Below, piece by piece: positions 8,522 to 16,745 of a DNA stretch of 64,000 bases. Numbering within the stretch: position 1 is the first letter of the stretch; every line of letters starts with the position of its first letter. Below the pieces are notes generated by a model, which saw only the letters and a program-made list of their open reading frames with translations, was not told the origin of the DNA and searched no databases. The position numbers and the translations under genes were made by a program. Where the stretch lies: assembly GCF_002257565.1 (NCBI RefSeq), contig NZ_CP022736.1:3782001-3846000 (forward strand), read 5' to 3'. The stretch is from Herbaspirillum sp. meg3 (GTDB lineage: Bacteria; Pseudomonadota; Gammaproteobacteria; Burkholderiales; Burkholderiaceae_D).

Positions 8522-8551
8522 CATTGGCGCCGTCATACGATGGCGCCAATG
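8522..8551. terminator. Hairpin after purine permease
   Basis: CATTGGCGCC (8522-8531) pairs perfectly with GGCGCCAATG (8542-8551). No T-run follows on the plus strand; the T-rich side is on the minus strand. It may act as a processing hairpin or weak terminator between the permease and xdhA. Confidence 0.5.
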
Positions 8552-8568
8552 ACAGAGCAACAAGGATT

Positions 8569-8636
8569 TTTTAAAGAGAATGCTTCAACAATCTGTCGCA
8601 ACAATCGGTAGCGGCAAATCAGTCTTCTCTTTAAAA
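8569..8636 (+). promoter_or_regulatory. Structured leader upstream of xdhA
   Basis: TTTTAAAGAGAA (8569-8580) is the exact reverse complement of TTCTCTTTAAAA (8625-8636), a 12-bp closing stem around 44 bases. Inside, TGTCGC and GCGGCA can form an inner stem of six pairs including one G-U. The arrangement (closing helix, internal loops, then the xdhA start 67 bases on) suits a regulatory RNA or a protein-binding site. I do not recognise a named riboswitch class. Confidence 0.5.
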
Positions 8637-8703
8637 GGTCCCGGCACGGATCTTGAATCAAAGTTCAGTAATCGATAGCCAATTTTTTATAGCAAAGCAC
8701 ACC

Positions 8704-10218
8704 ATGTCAGAACCGATTCGCTTCTATTTCCGCGGTGAGACCCATCAAGTCGATGGACTGCCCAATACACGCACCGTTTTGCAGCATTTGCGCGAAGACC
8801 TGCATTGCACCGGCACCAAAGAGGGTTGTGCGGAAGGTGACTGCGGCGCCTGTACGGTGGTCGTGGGTGAGCTGCGCGGCAACGAGCTGGAACTGAAAAC
8901 GGTGAACTCCTGCATCCAGTTCGTGCCGACGCTGGACGGCAAGGCGCTGTTCACGGTGAAAGACCTGAAGCAAAGCGACGGTTGCCTGCACCCTGCCCAG
9001 CAAGCCATGGTGGAATGCCATGGTTCCCAATGCGGCTTCTGCACGCCCGGTTTCGTGATGTCGCTGTGGGGCTTGTACCTCAAGCATGAACAAGACAATG
9101 TCACACCAACTTCGCGCGAAATCGACGATGCGCTGTCCGGCAACCTGTGCCGCTGCACCGGCTACCGTCCGATCATCGACGCGGCTCGCCGCATGGGCGA
9201 ATTGCCGAAAGTGAGCTTCGACCGCGCGCCGGTGATGGACGCCCTGCGCGCCATCCAGCGCGAGGAACCGCTGTCCGTCACGCACGCCGGCCAGACTTTC
9301 CACGCACCGCGTACGCTGGCGCAACTGGCGACGCTGCGCAGCGAACTGCCGAAGGCGCGCATCCTCGCCGGCTCGACCGACGTTGGTCTGTGGGTGACCA
9401 AGCACATGCGTGATCTGGGCGACATCATCTATATCAGCCAGGTGGAAGAACTGCGCCACATCGTCAACAAGGACGGCTGGCTGGAAATCGGCGCCGGCGT
9501 CACGCTGGAAAAAGCCTACGGCGCACTGACCGAACAATATCCGCAAGAACTGACCGAACTGTGGCAACGTTTTGCCTCGCTGCCGGTGCGCAATTCCGGC
9601 ACGCTGGGCGGCAACGTCGCCAACGGTTCGCCGATCGGCGACTCGATGCCGTGGCTGATCGCGCTCGGTACCGAGATCATGCTGTACGGCGTCGACGGCC
9701 AACGCATCATGCCACTCGAAGATTTCTATATCGCGTATCAGAAGTCGGCGATTCTGCCGAACGAGTTCGTGCAAGGCGTGCGCGTGCCGCTGCCACGCAA
9801 GGATGTGGCTTTCCGCGTGTACAAGCTCTCCAAGCGTTTCGACCAGGATATTTCGGCGGTCTGCGCGTCGTTTGCTTTCCGTCTCGATGGCGGCAAGGTG
9901 GTGGACGCCCGCATCGCTTTTGGCGGCATGGCGGCGACGCCAAAGCGCGCTGCACTGGCCGAGGCTGAACTGAACGGCAAGGAATGGAGCGAGGCCAATG
10001 TCAAAGCGGCAATGCTTGCGCTGGCGCAAGATTACGCACCGCTTTCTGACATGCGCGCCTCTTCGGCGTATCGTATGAAGACGGCACAGAACCTGCTGTA
10101 TCGCTACTGGCTGGAAACGCGCGCCGATGCGCCGTTGCAAGCCGCTTCTGTGAGCGCGTTTGTGCACGGCAAGAATGCGGCTGCCGCTACCTCTGCCACA
10201 GCCCCACAGATTGCTTAG
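8704..10218 (+). CDS. xdhA: Xanthine dehydrogenase small subunit (FeS/FAD)
   Basis: 504 residues. It carries the two [2Fe-2S] clusters and FAD of xanthine dehydrogenase, passing electrons from the molybdenum subunit to NAD+. Cluster ligands are visible: C42, C47, C50 and C70; then C110, C113, C149 and C151. The FAD domain follows at about 190-370 ([28 protein letters not shown]), then a CO-dehydrogenase-like flavoprotein C-terminal domain. I prefer ATG 8704 because it gives the family N-terminus; a TTG at 8653 in frame is an alternative. No clear ribosome site precedes 8704. It is followed 12 bp later by xdhB. Confidence 0.95.
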   Translation: MSEPIRFYFRGETHQVDGLPNTRTVLQHLREDLHCTGTKEGCAEGDCGACTVVVGELRGNELELKTVNSCIQFVPTLDGKALFTVKDLKQSDGCLHPAQQAMVECHGSQCGFCTPGFVMSLWGLYLKHEQDNVTPTSREIDDALSGNLCRCTGYRPIIDAARRMGELPKVSFDRAPVMDALRAIQREEPLSVTHAGQTFHAPRTLAQLATLRSELPKARILAGSTDVGLWVTKHMRDLGDIIYISQVEELRHIVNKDGWLEIGAGVTLEKAYGALTEQYPQELTELWQRFASLPVRNSGTLGGNVANGSPIGDSMPWLIALGTEIMLYGVDGQRIMPLEDFYIAYQKSAILPNEFVQGVRVPLPRKDVAFRVYKLSKRFDQDISAVCASFAFRLDGGKVVDARIAFGGMAATPKRAALAEAELNGKEWSEANVKAAMLALAQDYAPLSDMRASSAYRMKTAQNLLYRYWLETRADAPLQAASVSAFVHGKNAAAATSATAPQIA

Positions 10219-10230
10219 GAAGGAAACGTC

Positions 10231-12603
10231 ATGAACAAGCAAACTGAAGAATTCATGTCCATCAAGAATCCGCAAACCTTGTCCGCCTGGACCGAAGTCG
10301 GCAAACCGCATCCGCACGAATCCGCCATCCTGCACGTGACCGGCGAGGCCACCTACACCGACGACATCGTCGAGTTGCAAGGCACACTGCACGCCGCGCT
10401 CGGCCTGTCGACCAAGGCGCACGCAAAAATGCGTGCGATCGATCTGAGCAAGGTCAAGGCTTCCGCCGGCGTCGTTGCGGTGTATACCGCTGACGATATC
10501 CCCGGTGAAAACCAATGCGGCGCCATCATCAAGGACGATCCGGTACTGGCCGATGGCCTGGTGCAATACGTCGGCCAACCGATCTTTGTAGTCGTCGCCG
10601 ACACGCACGACAATGCCCGCCGCGCTGCGCGCCAGGCCGTGATCGATTACGAAGAACTGCCGTCCATCCTCACGCCGCGTGCTGCGCGCGAAGCCGAATC
10701 CTATGTGCTGCCGCCGATGCACCTGTCGCGCGGTAATCCTGCTGAGGCCTTCGACAAGGCACCGCACAAGCTCAAGGGTCAGTTCGACGTCGGCGGGCAG
10801 GAACAGTTTTATCTGGAAGGCCAGATCTCTTACGCGATCCCCAAGGAAGGCCGCGGCATGCATGTGTATTGCTCGACGCAACATCCGAGTGAAATGCAAC
10901 ACCACATCGCCCACGTGCTGCACGTCGCCTCGCATGACGTGCTGGTGGAGTGCCGCCGCATGGGTGGCGGTTTCGGCGGCAAGGAATCGCAATCGGCCTT
11001 GTGGGCCTGCGCTGCGGCAGTCGCTGCGGTGCGCCTGCGCCGACCGGTCAAGCTGCGCGCCGACCGCGACGACGACATGATCGTCACCGGCAAGCGCCAC
11101 TGCTTTGCCTACGATTATGAAATCGGCTACGACGACAACGGCCGCATCGTTGCCGCGAAGATCGACATGGTCTCGCGCGCCGGTTTCTCGGCGGACTTGT
11201 CGGGCCCTGTTGCAACCCGCGCCGTGTGCCACTTCGACAATGCCTACTATCTGTCGGACGTGGAGATTCACGCCATGTGCGGCAAGACCAACACGCAATC
11301 GAACACCGCCTTCCGCGGCTTCGGCGGTCCGCAAGGCGCGATCGCCATCGAATACATCATCGACGAAATCGCCCGCAATCTCGGCAAGGATGCACTGGAA
11401 GTGCGGCGTGCCAATTTCTACGGCAGCAGCGATGCGACAGGTCCGGATGCCCGCAATGTCACGCATTACGGCCAACACGTTGAGGACAACGTGATCCAGG
11501 CGCTGGTCAACGAGCTTGAACGCACCAGCGAGTATCAGGAACGTCGCAAGGCCATCCATACCTTCAATGCGGAAAATACGATCCTCAAGCGCGGTCTGGC
11601 GCTGACGCCGGTGAAGTTCGGCATCTCGTTCAACGTGCCGCATCTGAACCAGGCCGGTTCGCTGGTGCACGTCTATACCGACGGCTCGGTGCTGGTCAAT
11701 CACGGCGGTACGGAAATGGGCCAGGGCCTGAACACCAAGGTGGCGCAAGTCGTCGCCAACGCCCTCGGCCTGCCGCTGGATCAGGTGCGCTGCACCGCCA
11801 CCGACACCAGCAAGATCGCCAATACCTCGGCCACCGCCGCCTCCACCGGCAGTGATCTGAACGGCAAGGCGGCGCAGGATGCCGCATTGCAAATCCGCGC
11901 ACGCCTGGCGCAGGTTGCAGCCGAACGCTTCAACACCGATGTCAGCGAAGTACGCTTTGCCGACGGCATGGTGACGACCGGTGCCCAGTCCGTGACGTTT
12001 GAAGAACTGGTGATGCAGGCTTATCTGAAGCGCGTGCAATTGTGGTCGGACGGCTTCTACTCGACACCGAAGGTGCATTGGAATGCCAAGACCATGAACG
12101 GCCATCCGTTCTTCTACTTCGCTTACGGCGCAGCAGTCGCCGAGGTCGTGATCGACACGCTGACCGGCGAATGGCGCCTGATCCGCGCAGACTCACTGTA
12201 TGACGCCGGCGAGAGCCTGAACCCGGCGATCGACATCGGCCAGGTCGAAGGCGGCTTCATTCAGGGCATGGGTTGGCTGACGACCGAAGAGCTGTGGTGG
12301 AACAAGGACGGCAAGCTGATGACGCATGCGCCGTCGACGTACAAGATTCCGGCAGTGTCCGATTGCCCGACGGATTTCCGCACACACCTGTTCAAGAACA
12401 GCAACGTCTCGGATACCATCCACCGCTCCAAAGCGACCGGCGAACCACCGCTGCTGCTGCCATTCTCGGTGTTCCTGGCGATCCGCGATGCGGTGTCAGC
12501 GGTGGGCGAACATCGCATTAATCCGCCGCTGCGCGCACCGGCGACCAGCGAGGCGATTCTGGATGCGATTGATGCGGTGAAAGCCACCGTCGCGGTGCAA
12601 TAA
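10231..12603 (+). CDS. xdhB: Xanthine dehydrogenase molybdenum-binding subunit
   Basis: 790 residues. This subunit holds the molybdopterin cofactor and hydroxylates hypoxanthine and xanthine to urate. Recognisable parts are the cofactor-contacting GGQEQFYLEGQ, MGGGFGGKE, the FRGFGGPQGA loop with the substrate arginine, GGTEMGQGL, and GEPPLLLPF near the end, whose glutamate (about E738) corresponds to the catalytic base of characterised bacterial XdhB. AGGAAGGAAA precedes the ATG, 12 bp after xdhA. All key motifs are intact. The operon order A-B-C matches purine-type xanthine dehydrogenases. Confidence 0.96.
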   Translation: MNKQTEEFMSIKNPQTLSAWTEVGKPHPHESAILHVTGEATYTDDIVELQGTLHAALGLSTKAHAKMRAIDLSKVKASAGVVAVYTADDIPGENQCGAIIKDDPVLADGLVQYVGQPIFVVVADTHDNARRAARQAVIDYEELPSILTPRAAREAESYVLPPMHLSRGNPAEAFDKAPHKLKGQFDVGGQEQFYLEGQISYAIPKEGRGMHVYCSTQHPSEMQHHIAHVLHVASHDVLVECRRMGGGFGGKESQSALWACAAAVAAVRLRRPVKLRADRDDDMIVTGKRHCFAYDYEIGYDDNGRIVAAKIDMVSRAGFSADLSGPVATRAVCHFDNAYYLSDVEIHAMCGKTNTQSNTAFRGFGGPQGAIAIEYIIDEIARNLGKDALEVRRANFYGSSDATGPDARNVTHYGQHVEDNVIQALVNELERTSEYQERRKAIHTFNAENTILKRGLALTPVKFGISFNVPHLNQAGSLVHVYTDGSVLVNHGGTEMGQGLNTKVAQVVANALGLPLDQVRCTATDTSKIANTSATAASTGSDLNGKAAQDAALQIRARLAQVAAERFNTDVSEVRFADGMVTTGAQSVTFEELVMQAYLKRVQLWSDGFYSTPKVHWNAKTMNGHPFFYFAYGAAVAEVVIDTLTGEWRLIRADSLYDAGESLNPAIDIGQVEGGFIQGMGWLTTEELWWNKDGKLMTHAPSTYKIPAVSDCPTDFRTHLFKNSNVSDTIHRSKATGEPPLLLPFSVFLAIRDAVSAVGEHRINPPLRAPATSEAILDAIDAVKATVAVQ

Positions 12604-12628
12604 GGTTTCCGATTTACCTGGAGAATTC

Positions 12629-13744
12629 ATGTCAGCTTGGCTCGCCGCACTCAAAGACTTGCACAGCACCGCCACCCCGGCAGTGCTGGTCACGGTAGCG
12701 ACCATTCAAGGGTCGACGCCGCGCGAGGCGGGTGCGCGCATGGTGTTTACGGCCGACGGCCAGTACGACACCATCGGCGGTGGTCATCTGGAATGGCGTG
12801 CGGCGCAGATCGCACGTGACATGTTGAACGCTGATCCAGCGACATTCTCCGGCACCCGCAAATTCGAACGCATCGCCCTCGGACCGAGTTTGGGTCAATG
12901 CTGCGGCGGCGTGGTTTTTCTCGCTTTTGAACGTATCGATCAACATAGCGATGCACGCATAGGCGCGATGCTGAGCGAACTGGAACATCACTGGAGTAAC
13001 GGCGTTGACGTCTGGCGTGCAGTTGCGCTGGAGGCTGACGAGCCAACGTTGCTCTACGAACTGGAAGGTGAAGCCTGCGACCTGAGCACGCCCGACAATG
13101 GCCTCGACGCGACGATGTTCCGCAACACCGGCAATACTCACGTCGCGCAAGACCGTTACGGCCGCCGCTGGCTGCTGGACCGCTGCCGCGCGCATCAGCC
13201 TCAGGTTGTCCTGTTCGGCGCCGGCCATGTCGGCGCGGCCATCGTACGTGTGCTGGCAACGCTGCCGTGCCGCGTGCTGTGGGTGGATGAGCGTGAAGAC
13301 ATGTTCCCCGCCGACCTGCCCATGCAGGTCACGGTGGAAGCGACCGACGTACCCAACGCCGTGGTGGACATGGCGGAGCCGGGCGCGTACTTCCTCGTCA
13401 TGACGCATAGCCACGCGCTGGACCAGCAACTGAGCGAACGCATTCTGAAACGCGCCGACATCGGCTGGTACGGCCTGATCGGCTCGCAGACCAAGCGCAA
13501 GCAATTCGAGCATCGCCTGCTCGACCGCGGCATCACGCAGGAACAACTGAACAAGATGACCTGCCCGATCGGCATTCCGGGCATCTATGGCAAGGAACCC
13601 GCCAGCATCGCAATCGCAGTGGTGGCGCAACTGATGCAGTTATGGGAATTACAGGCGCCAAAGGCGCAGCAGCCGCAGCGATTGGACTCGGCTGGCACCT
13701 TCAAGGCGAGGTTGGTCACACACCTGCTGGACGGCCGGAGCTAA
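12629..13744 (+). CDS. xdhC: Xanthine dehydrogenase accessory protein XdhC
   Basis: 371 residues. XdhC binds molybdenum cofactor, promotes its sulfuration and inserts it into XdhB; it is not part of the mature enzyme. The N-terminal XdhC/CoxI domain has GSTPREAGARM and GGGHLEWRAA; a cysteine pair occurs in GQCCGGVV. A Rossmann-type C-terminal half begins at LFGAGHVGAAIV. It starts 25 bp after xdhB with GGAG before the ATG and is surely in the same operon. Confidence 0.94.
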   Translation: MSAWLAALKDLHSTATPAVLVTVATIQGSTPREAGARMVFTADGQYDTIGGGHLEWRAAQIARDMLNADPATFSGTRKFERIALGPSLGQCCGGVVFLAFERIDQHSDARIGAMLSELEHHWSNGVDVWRAVALEADEPTLLYELEGEACDLSTPDNGLDATMFRNTGNTHVAQDRYGRRWLLDRCRAHQPQVVLFGAGHVGAAIVRVLATLPCRVLWVDEREDMFPADLPMQVTVEATDVPNAVVDMAEPGAYFLVMTHSHALDQQLSERILKRADIGWYGLIGSQTKRKQFEHRLLDRGITQEQLNKMTCPIGIPGIYGKEPASIAIAVVAQLMQLWELQAPKAQQPQRLDSAGTFKARLVTHLLDGRS

Positions 13745-13806
13745 AAGGACAACCGGACCGTCGCCTCAGCAGTATCTGTTCCAGCACACCATCTCATACC
13801 AGTATC

Positions 13807-13858
13807 ATTCGGTTGTTCGCAGTTGCGCCTTCACGTCACGCGCAGCACGCAACCGAAT
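13807..13858 (+). promoter_or_regulatory. Imperfect stem-loop upstream of guaD
   Basis: ATTCGGTTG (13807-13815) pairs exactly with CAACCGAAT (13850-13858), and within it TGCGC can pair with GCGCA. The structure ends 20 bases before the guaD start codon, close to the ribosome site AAGGA. It could be an attenuator, a regulatory leader or a processing site between xdhC and guaD. Confidence 0.45.
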
Positions 13859-13878
13859 AGCCAGATTAAGGATTACCC

Positions 13879-15177
13879 ATGACTTCCCACGTGCAAGCCT
13901 ATCGCGCCAGCCTGCTCCATTTCCGCAACGACCCCGCCTTCGATGAACACGCCACGCAATGGCATAGCGACGGCCTGCTAATCGTCGCCGATGGAAAGAT
14001 CGTCGCCGCCGGCGATTACAGCCAGCTGTCCGCTACCCTGCCCGCTGACTGCGTGCCGCTCGACTATCGCGGCAAGATCATCACGCCCGGCTTCATCGAC
14101 ACCCACGTCCACTATCCGCAAACCGACATCATCGGCTCGCCCGCGCCGGGCCTGCTGCCTTGGCTGAACACCTACACCTTCCCGGCCGAGCGGAGCTTTG
14201 AGAGCGGCGAACATGCGAGTGAAGTGGCCGATTTCTTCCTGGCTGAACTGCTGCGCAACGGCACCACCACGGCCGCCGTGTATTGCACCGTGCATCCGCA
14301 ATCGGTCGATGCCTTCTTCACCCGCAGCAGCGAACTGAACCTGCGCATGGTGGCCGGCAAATGCCTGATGGATCGCAATGCGCCGGACTTCCTGCGCGAC
14401 ACCGCCGAGAGCGGCGCGCGCGAGACAGAAGAACTGATCAATCGCTGGCACAACAAGGGCCGCCAGCACTACGCCATCACGGTACGTTTTGCGCCGACCT
14501 CTACCCCGGCGCAACTGAAGCTGGCCGGCGAACTGGCGACGCAATACCGCGACACCTACATCCAGACACACGTTGCCGAAAACACCGATGAAGTGAAATG
14601 GGTCAAGGAGCTCTTCCCCGACAGCCGCAGCTATCTCGACGTCTACGACCAGTACGGCCTGATGCGCGAACGTGCGCTGTATGCCCACTGCATCTGGCTG
14701 GACGACGCCGACCGCGCCCGCATGGCGGCGACGCAATCGGTGGCGACGGTATGCCCGACATCCAACCTGTTCCTCGGCAGCGGCCTGTTCGACTTCGCCA
14801 ACGCCGACAAGCTGCGCATGCCGGTGTCGCTGGCAACCGATGTGGGCGGCGGCACCAGCTTCTCGATGCTGCAGACGATGAATGAGCTGTACAAGGTAGG
14901 CCGCATGGCCGGTACGCATCTGGCGGCGCAACGGATGTTCTACATGGCGACGCTGGGCGGTGCGCGCGCACTGCAACTGGAAGGCACGATCGGCAACTTT
15001 GCCGCCGGCTGCGATGCCGACTTCATCGTGCTCGATCCGAAATGCACACCGCTGCTGGCGCGCCGCAGCGCCACCACGGAGAGTCTGGAAGAACAACTGT
15101 TTGCCCTGGCGATCCTGGCCGACGACCGCGCGATTGCGGCGACGTATTCGGCGGGAGACTGCGTACATACGCGATAA
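13879..15177 (+). CDS. guaD: Guanine deaminase
   Basis: 432 residues, an amidohydrolase that converts guanine to xanthine, the substrate of the adjacent dehydrogenase. Zinc-site residues H76 and H78 are in DTHVHYPQTD; further signatures are QTHVAENTDE, the histidine in YAHCIWL, and the aspartate in ATDVGGGTSFS. Length and the PQTD extension of the metal motif are typical of guanine deaminases. AAGGA lies eight bases before ATG. It is 134 bp after xdhC, with a hairpin between. Confidence 0.95.
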   Translation: MTSHVQAYRASLLHFRNDPAFDEHATQWHSDGLLIVADGKIVAAGDYSQLSATLPADCVPLDYRGKIITPGFIDTHVHYPQTDIIGSPAPGLLPWLNTYTFPAERSFESGEHASEVADFFLAELLRNGTTTAAVYCTVHPQSVDAFFTRSSELNLRMVAGKCLMDRNAPDFLRDTAESGARETEELINRWHNKGRQHYAITVRFAPTSTPAQLKLAGELATQYRDTYIQTHVAENTDEVKWVKELFPDSRSYLDVYDQYGLMRERALYAHCIWLDDADRARMAATQSVATVCPTSNLFLGSGLFDFANADKLRMPVSLATDVGGGTSFSMLQTMNELYKVGRMAGTHLAAQRMFYMATLGGARALQLEGTIGNFAAGCDADFIVLDPKCTPLLARRSATTESLEEQLFALAILADDRAIAATYSAGDCVHTR

Positions 15178-15182
15178 GCTTA

Positions 15183-15216
15183 AAAAAGCGCCCTTTTGCA
15201 GCAAAGCAAAAGGGCG
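15183..15216 (-). terminator. Minus-strand terminator 3' of porin-like remnant
   Basis: CGCCCTTTTG (15189-15198) pairs perfectly with CAAAAGGGCG (15207-15216), and on the minus strand it is followed by CTTTTTT, a classic intrinsic terminator. It points leftwards and sits just beyond the stop codon of the remnant at 15244, so it probably belonged to that lost gene. It now insulates guaD from minus-strand transcription. Confidence 0.75.
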
Positions 15217-15243
15217 TCACAGGACGACGTTGACCGTAGGGAG

Positions 15244-15351
15244 TTAAAAGGCGTAAGACAATTTGGCACCCAACTCGGTGGTTTTATTGGCAGGCTCAAT
15301 CGCCGTCAGACCGTTGGCATTGACGACTGGATCGCTATCGCCGATCTTGCA
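15244..15351 (-). pseudogene. 3' remnant of an outer-membrane beta-barrel gene (probable)
   Basis: On the minus strand 36 in-frame codons end in TELGAKLSYAF and a stop. A final phenylalanine with alternating hydrophobic residues is the typical last strand of outer-membrane barrels, recognised for assembly. An in-frame stop precedes the stretch at 15352-15354 and no start or upstream barrel sequence remains; the neighbouring ABC binding-protein gene ends 21 bp away. It therefore looks like a deletion scar that kept the last strands and the terminator. Which porin family it came from cannot be told. Confidence 0.5.
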
Positions 15352-15374
15352 TTAGCGCGCGGCCCTGCCAGTTC

Positions 15375-16553
15375 CTATCTACAGACGGAAGGACGGTCTG
15401 ACGAAAATTCCTTCAGCGGTCGCCAGCCGGTCGTTGCGGATTGATACAGGGTGTAGAAATAATTGACGGCGTTGCCCTGTTGGTCGAAGGCGATTTCCCC
15501 GCTAAGCCCGTTAAAGCGATACCGATGCAAGGCTGCAGTAATTTTTTTCCCGTCCAGAGAATCTGCCTGACGAATTGCATCGATCAGCACATTCGTCGCG
15601 TTGTAGGCATAGCGGGAAAACGATGTCGGCGGGCGCGAAAATTTTGCCTGATATCGTTGCTGAAAAGATTTCCAGCTGCGACATTGATCCAGCGCCGCGT
15701 CGGGCTCCAGGGTGTAGACGGGGAAACGCTCGGCACCCACAGTGAACGCCTGGTTCACCACGCCGCCGGTCAGCAACAAGCCGGCCGTCGCCTTCAGCCG
15801 CTTTGCGGTCTGAACGAACGCGGCTGCCTGAGTCGCATTGGCGCTGAAAAAGATCAGGTCAGCCTGATTCTCGACAACGGCTTTCAACGGCGCATTGAAA
15901 TCGGAAGTATTGCTGCTTACCGTTGACTGATAAACAATTTTTACGGGACGTTCTTTGAGTTGCTGCACGAAGGCTTCAGACAGGGACCTGCTGAAGGGGG
16001 AATCGTTGCCGATCACGGCAATACGGTAGGCCTTCAGGACGTTCACCGCCGATTCCACCAGGTAGTAGGCGGTGCGGTCGCTGCTGGCAGGGACGCGAAA
16101 TGTTGTCTGGTAACCCTTCCGGGTGTACGGCGCGCCCGATGCGGTAAACATCAATTGGGGAATGAAGTTTTGTTCATAGGTAGCCGCCACGGCCATGGCC
16201 GTCGCGGTCGACCAATGGCCGATGACGCCCGCTACCTGGGATCGGACAAAATATTGCGCAGCAAAACCGGCAATGTTGACATCCGACTTGTCGTCCTGTG
16301 CAGTCAGTACGAACTGAATCGGGGCATTCATGCCTGTGAGCCTGAAAGAACGCAGGTTCGCTTCGGCAATCGCCAACTCAGCACCATCCCTGGCGCTGCT
16401 CACCATGCTGTCGCCCAGTGGTCCGGCAAACCCGACTGCTACCTTTTTGAACCCGCCATCCTGTGCTTGGGCGGAGATCGTTCCGACAGGCAACAACTCC
16501 ATTAATAATGCCATGGCGAGGCGCCAGGGCCAGCGTTGAACGATTACTTTCAT
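15375..16553 (-). CDS. ABC transporter substrate-binding protein, branched-chain amino-acid type
   Basis: 392 residues. An N-terminal signal peptide ends near AQAQD (about residue 31), followed by a two-lobed type 1 periplasmic binding fold: VAVGFAGPLGD, QDDKSDVNIAGFAAQYFV, and GVIGHWSTATAMAVAATYEQ, as in LivJ/LivK-like proteins. No permease or ATPase genes adjoin it, so it is an orphan subunit. The C-terminus ends in RPSVCR, beside a porin-like remnant, and a rearrangement there could have altered its tail. Ligand unknown. Confidence 0.85.
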   Translation of the reverse strand: MKVIVQRWPWRLAMALLMELLPVGTISAQAQDGGFKKVAVGFAGPLGDSMVSSARDGAELAIAEANLRSFRLTGMNAPIQFVLTAQDDKSDVNIAGFAAQYFVRSQVAGVIGHWSTATAMAVAATYEQNFIPQLMFTASGAPYTRKGYQTTFRVPASSDRTAYYLVESAVNVLKAYRIAVIGNDSPFSRSLSEAFVQQLKERPVKIVYQSTVSSNTSDFNAPLKAVVENQADLIFFSANATQAAAFVQTAKRLKATAGLLLTGGVVNQAFTVGAERFPVYTLEPDAALDQCRSWKSFQQRYQAKFSRPPTSFSRYAYNATNVLIDAIRQADSLDGKKITAALHRYRFNGLSGEIAFDQQGNAVNYFYTLYQSATTGWRPLKEFSSDRPSVCR

Positions 16554-16745
16554 AGACCTGGCCCCAGTGAGGGAATAAATTAAACAAAATCGAACGAGGG
16601 ATTAACAATAGTCGAAAATCAGCTCACTGAACAAGCCTTGCTTCAGGCTCGTATAGCAACCCGGCACGCGGTAAAATGGCGAACCACACCAAACCTACTC
16701 GTTCTACGACGCCACTCTCCTGCGGCGTCGGTAATCAGTGACTGA

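Noticed and set aside
8707..12105. Minus-strand open frame of 1132 codons across xdhA and xdhB
   Set aside because: Antisense shadow of two well-defined genes. It crosses the xdhA-xdhB boundary, has no ribosome site of note and an Arg/His/Gln-rich composition without domains.
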